Origin: Hirudinaria manillensis
Taxonomy: Eukaryota > Annelida > Clitellata > Hirudinida > Hirudinidae
Assembly (NCBI GenBank): GCA_034509925.1
Contig: CM067528.1
Span: 7,624,501-7,688,500, forward strand
Reading direction: 5' to 3'
Length of the DNA stretch: 64,000 bases
Both the position numbers and the translations under genes were made by a program. Under the pieces are notes generated by a model, which was not told the DNA's origin, made no database searches, and was given only the letters and a program-made list of their open reading frames with translations. This document shows, piece after piece, positions 35,823 to 48,723 of the stretch; position 1 is the first letter of the stretch, and each line of letters begins with the position of its first letter.

Positions 35823-38800
35823 CATTATTATTATTACACAAGGTCATGAACTTATGATCAGGTAGGGCTTACCTTCTCGCCCGTCAATCTGGCCGCTCTC
35901 GGAGCCTCCAACATAAGATTGGACATGATTCGAGCCATTGGAAAAGATGAAGAGGAGGACAACGACGATGGTGGTGTCTGGAATGATGGCGACAACGAGG
36001 CCAGAGAAACAGAGAGGAGGTTATTTTGGCAATGATTGTCAGTCGAAATGGCATTGGCATTTTTACAAGAGGGACTGTTGTTGTTGTTGCTGCTGCCGTT
36101 GTTGTTGTTGACTTTCAACACTTCCCCAAAATCCGCAAGGTCGTGTTCGGACTTCTTTGCGATGCTTGACTGAAATAGAGCGAATCGTATTTTTATGATT
36201 AAGAATGTTAATTAACATCACACGTTTATGTTTGGGACAACGCATTGTCACGACGGACATGGCTACTGGGTCGGATGCTTGTCAAGTCATTATCAATTAC
36301 ATTGACAAGATAATAAACTTATCAAACAATGAAAGAATATTATAAAATAAATAAATAAAATAATATGCTATTTACTTAAAAGTGAATACTTAAATATGAA
36401 ATGGAAAAAGGTGACCCTAATATACAAGATAAACAATCTCTGTTGTTTTAAAATCATAACAAATTGAGGCAGTAGACATTCAACAAAATTATGGAGGGCC
36501 ATAATTTGCCCACATCTGTTAAAAAGTAATAAAAAATAAGATAATTTACCTGTAAAAATGTAGACGGGGAAAGTATAGACGACGAAGACAACAACGGAGG
36601 CGGTGATGGCACAACATCAGAAGATGATGGTGCGAGGTTGTGAGTGAGCATGTGGGATTGTAACTGCAGATTAATGCGTTCATTAATTTACTACACATCA
36701 ACTTTGAATCATTCTTTAATTTTTTATTTAATATCAATTTAATTTCTAACAATAGAAATCAAATTAAATCATTATCAGCATTAATAAAATATGTGCCATG
36801 AACCAGAATTCCATGTTTTAAATGGAATGCTTGCTGAACTAATCAGGTGATTGAGGTCGTTGGGTTCATGGAGTGGCAAATTTGGATTCAAGGCAAAGTT
36901 TGGCTCAAAACAAAGTAATTAAAAGAAAAGGAAAAGAAAATATATAATTTCAAACAAGGATATAAAAATATTGAGGATAAATTGAATTAAACTGCTTAAT
37001 TAAAAATAAAATTAAGATTGTTGTTGACAAGGGAGCCATTGCAAATTTAGTAATAGTAACAGAATAATATTGGTCAAATATTGGTCTATTGCTTAAACCA
37101 AATTTAAAAAGGTTCTTATCATATAAACAAATCGAGTAAATAAAATAATTTTGAATAAATAATAGGTAAAACAAACAAACAAAAACAATCTTTAAAAATA
37201 ACTGCTTTCCAACAAAGAAGAACGAAAACAAAATGAAACATAAGAAAACCTTCTCTGATTGTTTGAAAATGGCACCGCAAATGGGGCAGTGGAATCTGTG
37301 TGTGCGGAGATTGAAATGTTTCAAATCCTCCTTCGGACTCGAGTTGTTGGTCGATTGGAAAGAAGGTTTCAGGATGGATTTCAGGTTGACATAACAAGTC
37401 CTATGAGGGAAATGCCTGCCGGCCGTAAATGCGGAATTACCGGAAAGAAAAGCTTGCTTGGGAGTCGACGGCTTCTTCAGGGACAAGTCCACGGGAGAAT
37501 CCGTCTTCGGACGGAGTTCGGGCTTTGGAAAGATCCCGGGTTCCTCTTTCTTGAAGCTAAAATCCAGAGGTTCGTCGGACGATACCTCGTCTACGTTCGC
37601 GTGTCTCAAGTCCAAGATTGCAGTCTCGAAAAGTGCCTTCTGATTGTCTCTGCCCGAAGGAGCATGGATTAAGGACTGAATCGTTCTGCTGGGGAACAAG
37701 TCCAGGCCTCCATCCCCCTGCTTCCTGAGCTCCGAGTCCAAACTCACGGTCACGTGATTCCTGTTCACCTTCTTCTGAGCCTCGATGAGTTCCAGGTTGA
37801 CCTTCATGTGAACCTCGTAAGGTTGAAGGTCGGGATGCTGCTTTTGGATGTGACGCAAACAGTTGGCTTTTGTCGAGAAGCCAGTACCGCAGACCTGATG
37901 AAGGTTTAAATTATTAATCGTTTAAATCAAAAATTCCAACAGGAAATGATACCAAAAAAACAATCCTTAAACGATTCAGAGTGCATCAAAAATACAAAGT
38001 TTGGAAACAATCATTTAGAAAGTCTCCTTGAGCATCTTGCAATAATATATTTGAGAATCATTTAATACCTCAGTTAAATGGAAGAATGTCAATATTAGCC
38101 TACCTGGCAAGTGTATGGTTTATGTTGACAACTGCTCTGGGATCTCAAGTGATGTTTCAGTGCTCTTTCCATCTTGAAATCCTCTCCGCAGTACTTGCAT
38201 ATCGTTTCTGCTGGACGGGGAGAGTTGGACGAAGGATTATCATCCGGATTGGAAGATTTCATCAGTTGGGAGAATTTTTCCATTTCATCCCTCGTCATTA
38301 CCAAATGTTTCTTCCTGAGGAAGAAAAAGGACCATTTTTGGGTTAAAGGAACGCATTTGCGATGACAAAAATGGTCAAAAGTATGACACCTTAGATGTCT
38401 CTCACAGTTTGCTTTGGTGGTGAACGTCTGGGCACATTTGAGGCATTTGTAGAAACGTTCGGACCTGTGCATCCTCTCGTGCCTGTACAAAAGAATGCCA
38501 TCCCCGCAAGTGAATGGACATTCGGGACATCTGAAGGATGCACGGACTTCTGACGTCGGAGACAAAAACATCTGCAGATTAGGAGAAGCAGTCGTGCAGG
38601 TGAGCATCGTTGCACCTGGAAAATTGATGAATTGAGGTGTTTAGAAATGAAGAATTAATGTCAATTCAGTTTCCCTATCATTTATTGGTTTAACTTAATC
38701 AGTTTGGCTCAATTAAATCATTTGTGTTTTATTACTTTACCATTTTCGATTTGCAGTGCAATTCCATATTTGAATAAATCATGTGTCGAACCAAAACCGG

Positions 38801-41800
38801 GCCAGGTAAAATCAGATAGTAACTAAACCTTCATGACTTTGATCAAAGAGTTCCCTCTTGCATTCCTCCATCTCCATGTTAACTGGGGTTGGAACGACTC
38901 TGAAGTCTCCTAAGCTCTCTTTAAACTTTGAACCCTTGCGGCGATGCACTATCTGTGGTGGAGTAATAAATTGAATTATGATGCAATCATGGTTAACAAT
39001 GCTTAACATTATGTTAGCAAATGCTGATCAATATTATTATAGACCAAAATCTAGAAATGACAACTTCACTGAATAACAAGCTTACATCCCCAGTAAATGT
39101 TTATGAGTCATGATATACATGATATATTCACAATCCTTAATTTATTATCTGGAATTTATTAATAGAAAAAAACAAGTCATTATGGCTTAAATATGGTTTA
39201 AAATTAATTTTAATTTAAATCAACCAATAAACAAACCATCTTTCTGGAAAGAGAATCGAGTCCGAGGATCAGCATGAACTCCCTCTGGTCCATGTCCACC
39301 CTCGGATCACCGAATGCCCCCCTGCGGTCCGCCAGGCACCACCCCCCCACGACATCCTCGGTCACGTGACGAGAGAGTTCGTGCAGTCTCCTCTCTCGAA
39401 GGCCGAGAAACGACGTGCCGGGACATCGAGGACACGACGAAGCGGAAACGTCGGAACGAGAGCTTCCGAAGTCCGCGAGGGAGGTTTCCGTCGCCGGGGA
39501 AGCGTCGGGAGATCCGGAGAAACGGGTTTCCGAAAGGAGGAGGAGGTCGTTCCCGGCAAAGAAATCGTTTCCAGGATGTCGTTGAAAATCGTCGCTCGAA
39601 ACTTGGAAGACGTTTTTGTTGTTGTTGTCGTCCGTCTCGAGGACTCCGTTCGCCGAACCGAGACCGAACTTCTCCGAGGTGAGTTCGAACGTTTCCACGT
39701 CGAATCCTTTCGATTCGTCGCTTAGCAGCAGAAACTCCGCCCTCAATTTTTCCGAGAGGACTTTCCTGTCGAACGGACGAAGCTTCAGTCCGACGGCCAG
39801 GTCCGGATGCCTCTCCGCGAGGTGAGACTCCAAGTCGGAAAGGACCTCGAAAGTGCGGCGGCAGGGAAGGCACTCGTAATGCAACGCGACTTCGTGGGGT
39901 TTCGAACCGTCGAAGGTCGAATCGTGGTCCGACAGGTGCTCCATGAGGCCGTACAAGGAATAAAAGTTCGTCTCGCAACAAGTGCAGAAATATTTTCCTT
40001 TCGAGGGGTTAATTTCAATTACTTCTTTATTCGACTGCCTCATCTGCATGGGGAATAAATTTCATATTCCAAATATGGTAATTATATAAATCAGAATTAA
40101 TATGATTTCAATGAGATCCTTTGCACCTTAAATCAGAAATAATGTTGTTTGCAATCAACACAAGAAGCAAACGAATGCAAAGGACCAGCCTTTGAGACTG
40201 ACATGAAGATTACAACAACAATAAATAATGAATTTAATTACATAAAACTCCGAGGACGTGTTTTGACTAGACTCGTGGCAATCGAGATGGCGATTCGGGT
40301 CCCCAAAGTCCCCGTCCGTCGCGAGGGACGTCCTCCCCTTTTTAGTCGGAACCTCGGTCGAGTTCTCGGACGTCCTTTTCTTCTTCGGAGGTTTGTAAAC
40401 CACTCCGTCCTTGAAGAATCCGTGGTCCATGACTTCCTGGTCTTTGGCGTGAATTCTCATGTGGCGATGCATGTTTCCGTTGGTCGTGAATGCCATGTTG
40501 CAGATCCTGCACTGAAATGGCCTTTCCCCTGGAGAGTTTATTAATGAATAGTATTAATAATAATGTGATAATTATAAATGATAATAACACGAGGGTTCAA
40601 GTAATTATGGTCGGTGATAAGTAACACTGATTATTTTGTAAGTAACGCATGTTATTTTGGAGAACTCTTAATTTAATGGAATAAAAAATGTCATCGATTA
40701 ACCAAGTAAAATTTCATGAAGTAATAACTAATATGAAGAATAATCTTAAAAAACATAATGTAAAGTTGACACAATGCATTAAACGATTATTGCAATACTT
40801 ACTAACACCTCGTGGATAATAAATTAAGCAATAAGCTAATTAATAAGATAATTAATCAAACAAACACCAAGTCAATTAATAAGGTAATTAATTAAACAAT
40901 AAATTAATTAACCAATAAGTTAATTAATAAGATAACCAACTGAATAATAAGTCAATCAATAAGATAACCAACTGAATAATAAGTCAATCAATAAGATAAC
41001 CAACTGAATAATAAGTCAATCAATAAGATAATCAATTAAATCATGAGTCGATTGATGAGATGATTAAATAAATAATAAGTTAATTAGTCGATCGATGATT
41101 ACTGACCAGAGTGGACCAGCATGTGCCTGTCCAGGGAACTCATGGAGCTGAGGATCTTTCCGCAGATTTTGCACGAGTTGAGGGTCGGGGCGACCTCGCT
41201 CGGGGAGTTGTGCGAACGAATGTGTTTCGTCAGCTCGTGGTTGCTGACCAAAATGTCGCCGCAGACGGGACATTTGAAGTTGTCACATCCGTCGCCACTT
41301 GCCAGGGGTAGGATCTGACGGGAGATTTTGTATGATGATGTCATGTGTGACTGTGTTGCATCTACGATCAAATTGCATATCTAGGCGATGATGCTGCTGA
41401 TGGTGATGATTTTGTTATTAAACAGAATTTAAAGTGAAATACAAGAATAATAATAATATAAAAATAATTCAACATCAAATTCAATTTAGTTTAATTTTAT
41501 TTGTATTCAACGTTGGTCTTAAGGAGGAATTCCAATTATTATAATAAATATAAATAAAAATGATAATATTTAAATATAATAATATTTATTATTTATTATT
41601 TTATATAAAAATGTATTTATATATAATAAATATTATTATATTATCATTTTTATTTCCCTTAATATGCTTTGTAGCCTCTGCAAGAATGAATGATTCAACC
41701 AACTCTGTCACTCTTTCTCCTGGATTTTGAAGTTGAGTTTTTATGAACTTGACTCATGCCAAGGAAGCTGCCATCTTGGATATTGTTGTTTTGTATGGGA

Positions 41801-44800
41801 GTGAAAGGAGTGAGGGATCCAGGTTCAACTTTAATGATGCTGTTGAGATAAAAGGCAGATACGTTGAGAATGTTGGTCATGTTGTGGTTGTTGTTGCTAT
41901 CTTCCAGGTTCTGCTCTTGGAGCATTGTTGAAGCTTCCTGGGGAGAATGAGAAGCTTCGCTGATGAAAAGTCTGTCGTCCTCACTTTCTTCACCACGTCT
42001 CTTTAAGATTTTAATTCTTATTCATTAATTACCCCTAAATGATTTTAATGAAAATCACTAATAACTAATTAAAATTGATTTGAATAACTTAAATTGGACT
42101 GGTGCAGAGTTAAGAACTGAAAGTACACAAGCCAAGCGGTTGAGGCAAGGAATAGAAAATTACTGCAATCTTTTATTTTTCACAAATAAAAGAGCAGACA
42201 AAGGCCAAAGCAGCATTGGAGGAGACATACCTAAACACATGTTGTTTTTCAATCCAAGATGGAACAAGGATTTTATCAATTAACGAGTAAAATTAATTAA
42301 TTTATTTATTTAATTATGGTGTCTGGCGAGTCATTTTGTGGTATTTACAGTTGTAAATAGATTTACATTTTATATTTAACATCAAATATAGCTCTGAAAT
42401 AACATTTTAACTTACATCTCTGATGTAAACAGGAAGAGACATTTCTTCGGGGATAAGAGATTCTTCTACAAAGTTTTCATCAACTGAAGCATGAAAGTAA
42501 TTGTTTGCATTTAACACAAAACAATGCTATTCTGAACACTAGCTACCGTTGACAATGGAGTGAATGAAGAGTTATAATTATATGTCCATCATCATCGTCG
42601 TCGTCATCACCACCATCATCATCATCATCATCAACACCATCATCATCATCATAGTCGTCATTCAATTCCTTCCTTCCTTCCTTCTCCAGGGGAAGACAAG
42701 AGAGCACCATCAATAAATGAGCTCACATCCTTGGCAACCAAGTCAACAATCATCTCTTCCATCATCGTCGTTGTCGTCATCACCACCATCATCATCGTCG
42801 TCGTCATCGTCATCATCATTATCATGGCGAAATCGATTCATCCTCGTTGAATGAATCACCAGCATCGCAATATGATGGATTATATTCCTTACAATCATCA
42901 TCATTATCATCATCACCATCATCATCGTGACCGTCACCGTAACCACCATCATCGTCGTTGTCGTCAAATGCCTGGCTCATAATCTGTTAACAGGTTTTTC
43001 AACACAATGTTAATGAAAATGTTAATTAAAATGGAAGCCACGATAATGATGATGATGATGGTGATGATGAGGAGGAGGAAGAGGAGGAGGAGGGAATGAA
43101 TTAAAGAGCAGACCAAGTAAACAACAGCTGTAACGGAAGCAAAGACAAGAGATGGATACACTGCAGCCATTTTTTCTGGTGACCGATGATGGAACGATTC
43201 AAGGTGCACAGGTGAGACTGCAAAAGATGCCGAGGGATGGTGACAGGTGAAATCAATGAAGCGGAACGGAGCTAGAACAGGCAGATGATGACGACGACGA
43301 CGACGATGGCTCAGATTAATGGCGAGATGCCACGACTTCTAGGAGAGAGAGTGAGAGTGACGAGGGATAAGGTATGACGAGCATTCTTTTCCAGCGTTAA
43401 TTGTTGTTTGTTGTTGATGTAGTGCAGTGCAATGCTAGCAACCAGAGTGATGAAAAGTTGTAGTAATGCGGTTGTCGTGGTGTTACGATGTTACTAAACT
43501 GTGATAGTTCACGGTAGTAGTGCTAGTAGTATTAGTAGTGAATCTGAGATGAATGTTATTGTAAGTGACAAATGCTTTAGTCGTGACCTAAAGAAGTACT
43601 AGTTCGTCTCGCTAGAAATCATCGATGATGACAAAAAGGGTGGAGTAGTGACGATGACTAATGTTCGCAGATGACGACGACGGCGATGGTGGAGGAGGGG
43701 GCACGATGCCTTTGCATGATGCATGAAAGAATTGGCACGAAGGAGAGCAACGCTGATGCGTGTCTGGCGTTCATCCAAGCGAGACTGCATCGAGCCATCA
43801 CAGGTGGGTCCTCACAACGACTGCGCTTGTGATGGTGGAAAGGACGATGAGGACATTAAGCGAGTGATGATGAAACGTACAGCAGATAAAAGAAGGCATT
43901 TTAAGTGGATGATCAGAAAAAAAACCACCTCATCATCTTAGTCATCATCGCCACTCAGGCGTGTAAAGTTTGACTAGGAGAGGAAGTATGGAGAATATAA
44001 ATTGAGTAACTCATTTGCATTATAGAGCCTCTCAACTTCACAGCAGCCAGCATTCTCATCTACGAGGCGTAAAAACCTCTGACTGAAGGAGTTCAATGCT
44101 GACTTTTGCATAGGCACCCCACCACCATCGTCGTCGTCGTCATTCTGCAATGCCCGAAATGAGGAAGGAAAATTGATGAGAATAAAATAGAACGAAAGAG
44201 AGAGATGAGATCACGCTTGAATGAACACGAGCCTGCTACTTGGCCCGATGCCTCTGCCTTAGCAGTGCAGTGTAAGAAGCGCAGAAGCCACGCCATCATG
44301 CGCTAGAGAGGTGCTCTATTCAAACATCAAATGATGCTCCATAAGCACGAACTCACACCGACACAAGAGTCACTTTACCAATGGAGACGCACGGGACCAA
44401 TGTGACCGTGGGTTTCGATACGTTCAAAGATGGATGGATATGTTGAGGTATGAATGGATGGATGGACGGATGGATGGATGATTTAATTGATTGATTAACG
44501 GAAGGAAGAATGGATGGAAGGACAACATTCGAATGGATGAAAGAATAGAGTACATTTGCAATTAATAATTACAAATTCAGATTGGAAATTCAGGGTAGCC
44601 CGAATCGAATGAAGATGAAGACTACTCCGATGACTTCCCGTAAACTACCATAGCAGTCATCCACATAATTGCTAATGAGTTACATTAATTAAGGTAATAT
44701 TTATTCAATATATTTACTAATCAGTAAATATAAATTAATCTCTCATTTCTTCGACGTTTCATCTCGAATGTTTATTTTATGCGACAACAACACCAACGAG

Positions 44801-47800
44801 AACAAAACCAATCGAATAATTCAAAGAATCCATGACAGGGAAAGTTAAGATTCAAGAAAGAACATCTGAAAGTCTTAAGGACAGGCTTTCAAGCTGATTT
44901 TGGGGAAGCAGTGGGTAGGAGAGGGTAGGAACGAGTAGGAACGAGTGGCTTGTTGTGTGGAGATGCTGAGTAGAAGTGAGAGACATCACCTGCCTGCTCG
45001 ATCCTTCCTAAGGTGACAATTCTGTGAGCATCACACGAATAACTTTAGATTACTGCATCGTTTGTATTTTATAGATTATTTATTAAACCAATTATTGTTT
45101 ATTTTATTTTTTACATCATTAGTGTTTACATTAGTGATTTCTAATCTTCTATTCTCATTCTTTCCATCATCAAATTAAAACATTTCTTCTAGTAACTTGG
45201 AGTAAATTGCAGATTGAAACCACCACCAATGGCATCATTATCAACATCATCGCCATCAACATCATCATCACTATCATCTGTATCAGCATCGCCGTCGTCA
45301 TCTTTCTGCGCGTAGGAAACTCAAAGCACAGGTTTCAATCGTCTCATCAATGACATCATCATTATCAACAACATCGTTGTCATAACAACCACTGTCATCA
45401 TCTTCACTGTCATCAGCGTCATTGTCCGTTTCGGCACAAGAATGACGATGAATCTCAAACACCTGGCAAAGTTTACCAACTCGACCACTTGAAGAATCAC
45501 CAGAACAACAATCAATCCAGCAGTTTGATCGAGACTCCGATGTATTACTAGATTATGGTGATGGTGATGATTGTAAATGTTGATAGAAGACGTGATGATG
45601 ACTACGACGATGGTGAGGGCTAAAAGTGCAAAGTTTTAGGATGACAACGAGAACTGCGATTAAGATGATTATAATAGGCCCTGGAAATAAGGGATAGATG
45701 GAAGATATGCGGATGGAAAGAGAGAAAGCTGAGGAGTGCACTCGCCTCGTAAGAGGAGCGTGTAACGTAATGGAATTAATTAAAATTCATTTGAATTCAT
45801 TTCAGGTCCTGATGCAGGGAGACTGCTAGGAGAAATCAAAGTTCTCTAAAGCTACAACTCTCGCTGCGCTCTGAAGAACCACGCACTCACGATGACGACG
45901 ACGACGACGATGATGATGATGGCGGTGGTGATAGTGATGGTGATGGTGATGTGAGCCCCGATGATAACCATTGCCACAATGGTGGTGGTGATGATGATGA
46001 CGATGATGTTAATGACTAATGTCACAGCACCTGAGTGACGCAATCACTTACGAATCTGATAGGTAACTTCCTGCATTTCATCGTCATCATCATCACAACC
46101 CTCATCTGCGTCGTCTTTGTCATCAATTCAAGGCAGGAATCAATGCATTGAAAGAACATTCTCATAGTTTATGGAATGCAAGTAGTTGGCAACAACATTT
46201 TGCCAACGCTTTAAACATAATTTGCCTCAAAAGTCACATTAATTCAGCATGAATAAATATGAGCAAAGACGAATAATGCAAAAATATTAAAATAATATCA
46301 ACTAGCAGACAACCGATATCGTTCCCGCCTTCAAAATTAGCCAATTTCGCCACGAAAAAAAAGAAAATAAAGCAAGAGCAAAATATACCGTAGAATGATC
46401 CGTCTACTTTCAAGAACGAATAAATGAAGAATTATGAACTGAAATTTACGTTTAAAACATTAAAAACCCACTTCAACGGAACAAAAGGAAAAAGTCACCA
46501 GCCAGGAGCGGATGGCGAGATGTGCCTTTTATATCCAGCAGCCTAATACTTGTTTCGCGTGCTTGCGAACGACTGCTCGTACACTCACCTGACTGTCCTG
46601 TGCTGCCAAAACTGTAAAGGATCGACGAAAAGTGACCAGAGATTAAGCGTGTTCATCATTACGTGGCATCTTTCCATGATGTTCGGCGTGGCTTTATCGT
46701 TGCAGACGAGATTTGATGGGCAGAGAAGTGTTGGGCAGATGGCGACATTAAAATACGAAAGGAGTCAAAGAGGCAATTTGAGAGTTCATCCACTGTTGAA
46801 GATGTAAATGGCCCCTGGCTACTTCGAGGGAACACAACAATAACAACAGCGCTTCTAAATTACAACTTAATGAAGCAGGTAAATCTCATTGCATGAACAA
46901 ACGTCGCTTGGATCTCGGTCGTAGTCAGAAAGAATCTCACAAAAAGTACATTGATGTTTTTTGTCAAAGACAGTTTCTACGAGAATTTTTTTTGAGGACG
47001 CTCAAATGATGGTGATGGTGATTATGATGACGACGATGACGTCGACAGAGGTGATCACGACGAGATGGTGATGATGGAAAGAAGCGGGCTGGCAAGCAAT
47101 TGTCCTCTCAAAAGAAAAGCAAACACACAAGCGCAGACCTGCCATCTCAGTAGATGGGACAATTGCATGGCAGGATGTATAGAGCAAGAGAGGGTGTTCC
47201 CATGAGCGTGTGGAGATGTGACAACGTGCATTGGAATGCAAGCAAAGCTCGATGAGATGCTGGAAAGTGCCATCGAAATAAATGGAGTTTAAGCAAAATG
47301 AATGATTAGAACTAGGTGATGTTGGGGAGCAGCAGTAACAGGGTAACAGAGACCGATTATGTAGTCATGAATAGGAAAGCTGCTATTCATCTTTTCAGGC
47401 CTTTGCAGAAGAGCTCTCCTAACACGGGACAACATGAATGCAGCCAAGCATTAAACAGTCCAACTCAGGTGCAGAGCAATTCATAGACGAACCTCTATTG
47501 CTCGCTTCCCATGTAGCGTGACAAGATGGAAGAAAATCCTCCATGGAATGCCGGCTTTTAAGAATCGCTGAATCATTCATCCATCACTTTTTCACGACTT
47601 CATTTGCATGTCAACATCCGATATTGCATCCTGTTAGCCAACAACATTCCGATATGTACCTGTTCCGACGTGCAATTGTGTATCCTATTGTGTCGGCTTT
47701 TGTTTCGTTCTCTGCAGAATCATCCTCTTTCAAACGACATTCTCAAAATAAAGCTTGGATTGGTATTGTTTTGTTAAATTCTCGCACAATACCTCCTCCA

Positions 47801-48723
47801 TTAACCATTTTCCAAGTCGAGTTTGATCAACCACAAGACCTTCCGCTAAAGCATAATTGCTGCTTCAATGAATCTGTCTCCATCCAAGGCAGCCCTGCTC
47901 AGCCAAGCAGAACATCTCCCATTCATCAAACCATTTGATGTTATCAATTGCTAGAAATCCCACATCATACATTTATCAGTCTTCGTTATCAATAAAGATA
48001 AAATAATAACACAAAAGAACATTGAGAACCACAAGTTGATAAATGTACATTGCATAACTTAAACGTTGATTGACAAAGTTACTAATATGCAGCACAAAAT
48101 CTTTTAACACAAATACAAGATTATTTTACAGATTCACATAATGGTATCATATTCAGAAATTTCTTGGAAAGTTGTTTCATTATCTCCAAAAGTCCAAAAG
48201 GGCTTTGCAATTAAATTACATCATGGAAATAAAACTGACTATCATACCAGCAAGCAAAACAAAACTTGACTGTGATCAACACTGCCATGCATTATGGACA
48301 GCAATCATTTAAGAGCAAGAGAAGGGAATCAAGAGACATCATGAGACATTGAACAACTTCACAGAAATATTTCATTATCACCTGTACCAAATCAAGCCTC
48401 TCAGTTGAGACGCTAAGTTGCTCAGCCTAACTCAACATCAGATGAGATTGTCAAGTGGTTTATAGCTAGAGATGAAGTCGAGATGAATGTTTCATATTGC
48501 AACTGATAACATGCGACTCGAAATCAAGCTACGAGACAAGGACTAGAGCTCTTCCTAAACTGATTAAAACGAAAACATTTAAATTAATCTCCCCCGATCA
48601 TCATGCTAACAATCTAGCATCAAATCCTTTCAGAAACGCAGATTGTGAAGTTCACCCGAGAAAGAAATGAGAAAAAAATTTACCTTTGATGGCTTTCGGA
48701 TTCAACTGTTTTCTCCGTGACAT
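33148..48723 (-). CDS. RREB1: C2H2 zinc-finger transcription factor, RREB1/hindsight (pebbled) orthologue
   Basis: Twenty exons in transcript order, 1610 residues, all phases consistent: 48684-48723, 42416-42483, 41704-42000, 41107-41314, 40242-40528, 39237-40043, 38829-38952, 38390-38615, 38104-38314, 37250-37894, 36550-36663, 35873-36169, 35517-35712, 35204-35377, 35009-35118, 34687-34799, 34255-34486, 33828-34089, 33450-33704, 33148-33314. The N-terminus is [13 protein letters not shown], a SALL/FOG-type NuRD-recruiting motif. About 17-18 fingers follow; diagnostic RREB1 ones are [85 protein letters not shown] and [22 protein letters not shown]. Exon 10 has PLDFS and PVDLS, the latter a CtBP-binding motif. 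The C-terminus is an acidic Asp-rich tail. Known role: nuclear factor binding Ras-responsive elements, acting in epithelial morphogenesis. Length is near human RREB1 (about 1690). The last acceptor (33314 or 33311) is ambiguous by one codon. Confidence 0.94.
35751..35835. repeat. (ATT)n microsatellite
   Basis: Nearly perfect ATT trinucleotide run of about 80 bases in the RREB1-like intron between exons 12 and 13; it reads AAT on the transcribed strand. Confidence 0.92.
40927..41035. repeat. 32-bp tandem repeat
   Basis: About 3.5 copies of a 32-base unit containing AAGATAACCAACTGAATAAT and AAGTCAATCA, preceded by more degenerate AATTAATAAGGTAATTAATT-type copies, in the RREB1-like intron between exons 4 and 5. 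Confidence 0.8.
42484..48683. other. First intron of the RREB1-like gene, rich in TCA/TGA microsatellites
   Basis: A 6.2-kb intron with no coding exon that I can support. Trinucleotide tracts of TCA/TCG or TGA/CGA occur repeatedly at about 42585-42660, 42755-42965, 43035-43100, 43280-43310, 45230-45440, 45890-46015 and 46080-46125, plus an (ATGG)n tract at about 44450-44520. Some runs generate Met/Thr/Val- or Asp-rich spurious frames. The 46550-48680 part is non-repetitive and could hold enhancers or an alternative first exon, but nothing specific is visible. Confidence 0.7.

Noticed and set aside
39307-39981. Long arginine/proline-rich open frames on both strands over 39307-39981
   Set aside because: They are shadows of the large RREB1-like exon 39237-40043, whose frame has zinc-finger motifs and correct splice phases.
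42743-42967. Met/Thr/Val-rich and Asp-rich frame in the first RREB1-like intron
   Set aside because: It is produced by TCA/TGA trinucleotide repeats, with no splice partner or conserved motif.
47543-47938. 131-codon open frame (+)
   Set aside because: It lies inside the RREB1-like first intron, has no recognisable domain and no start or splice context that I could support.
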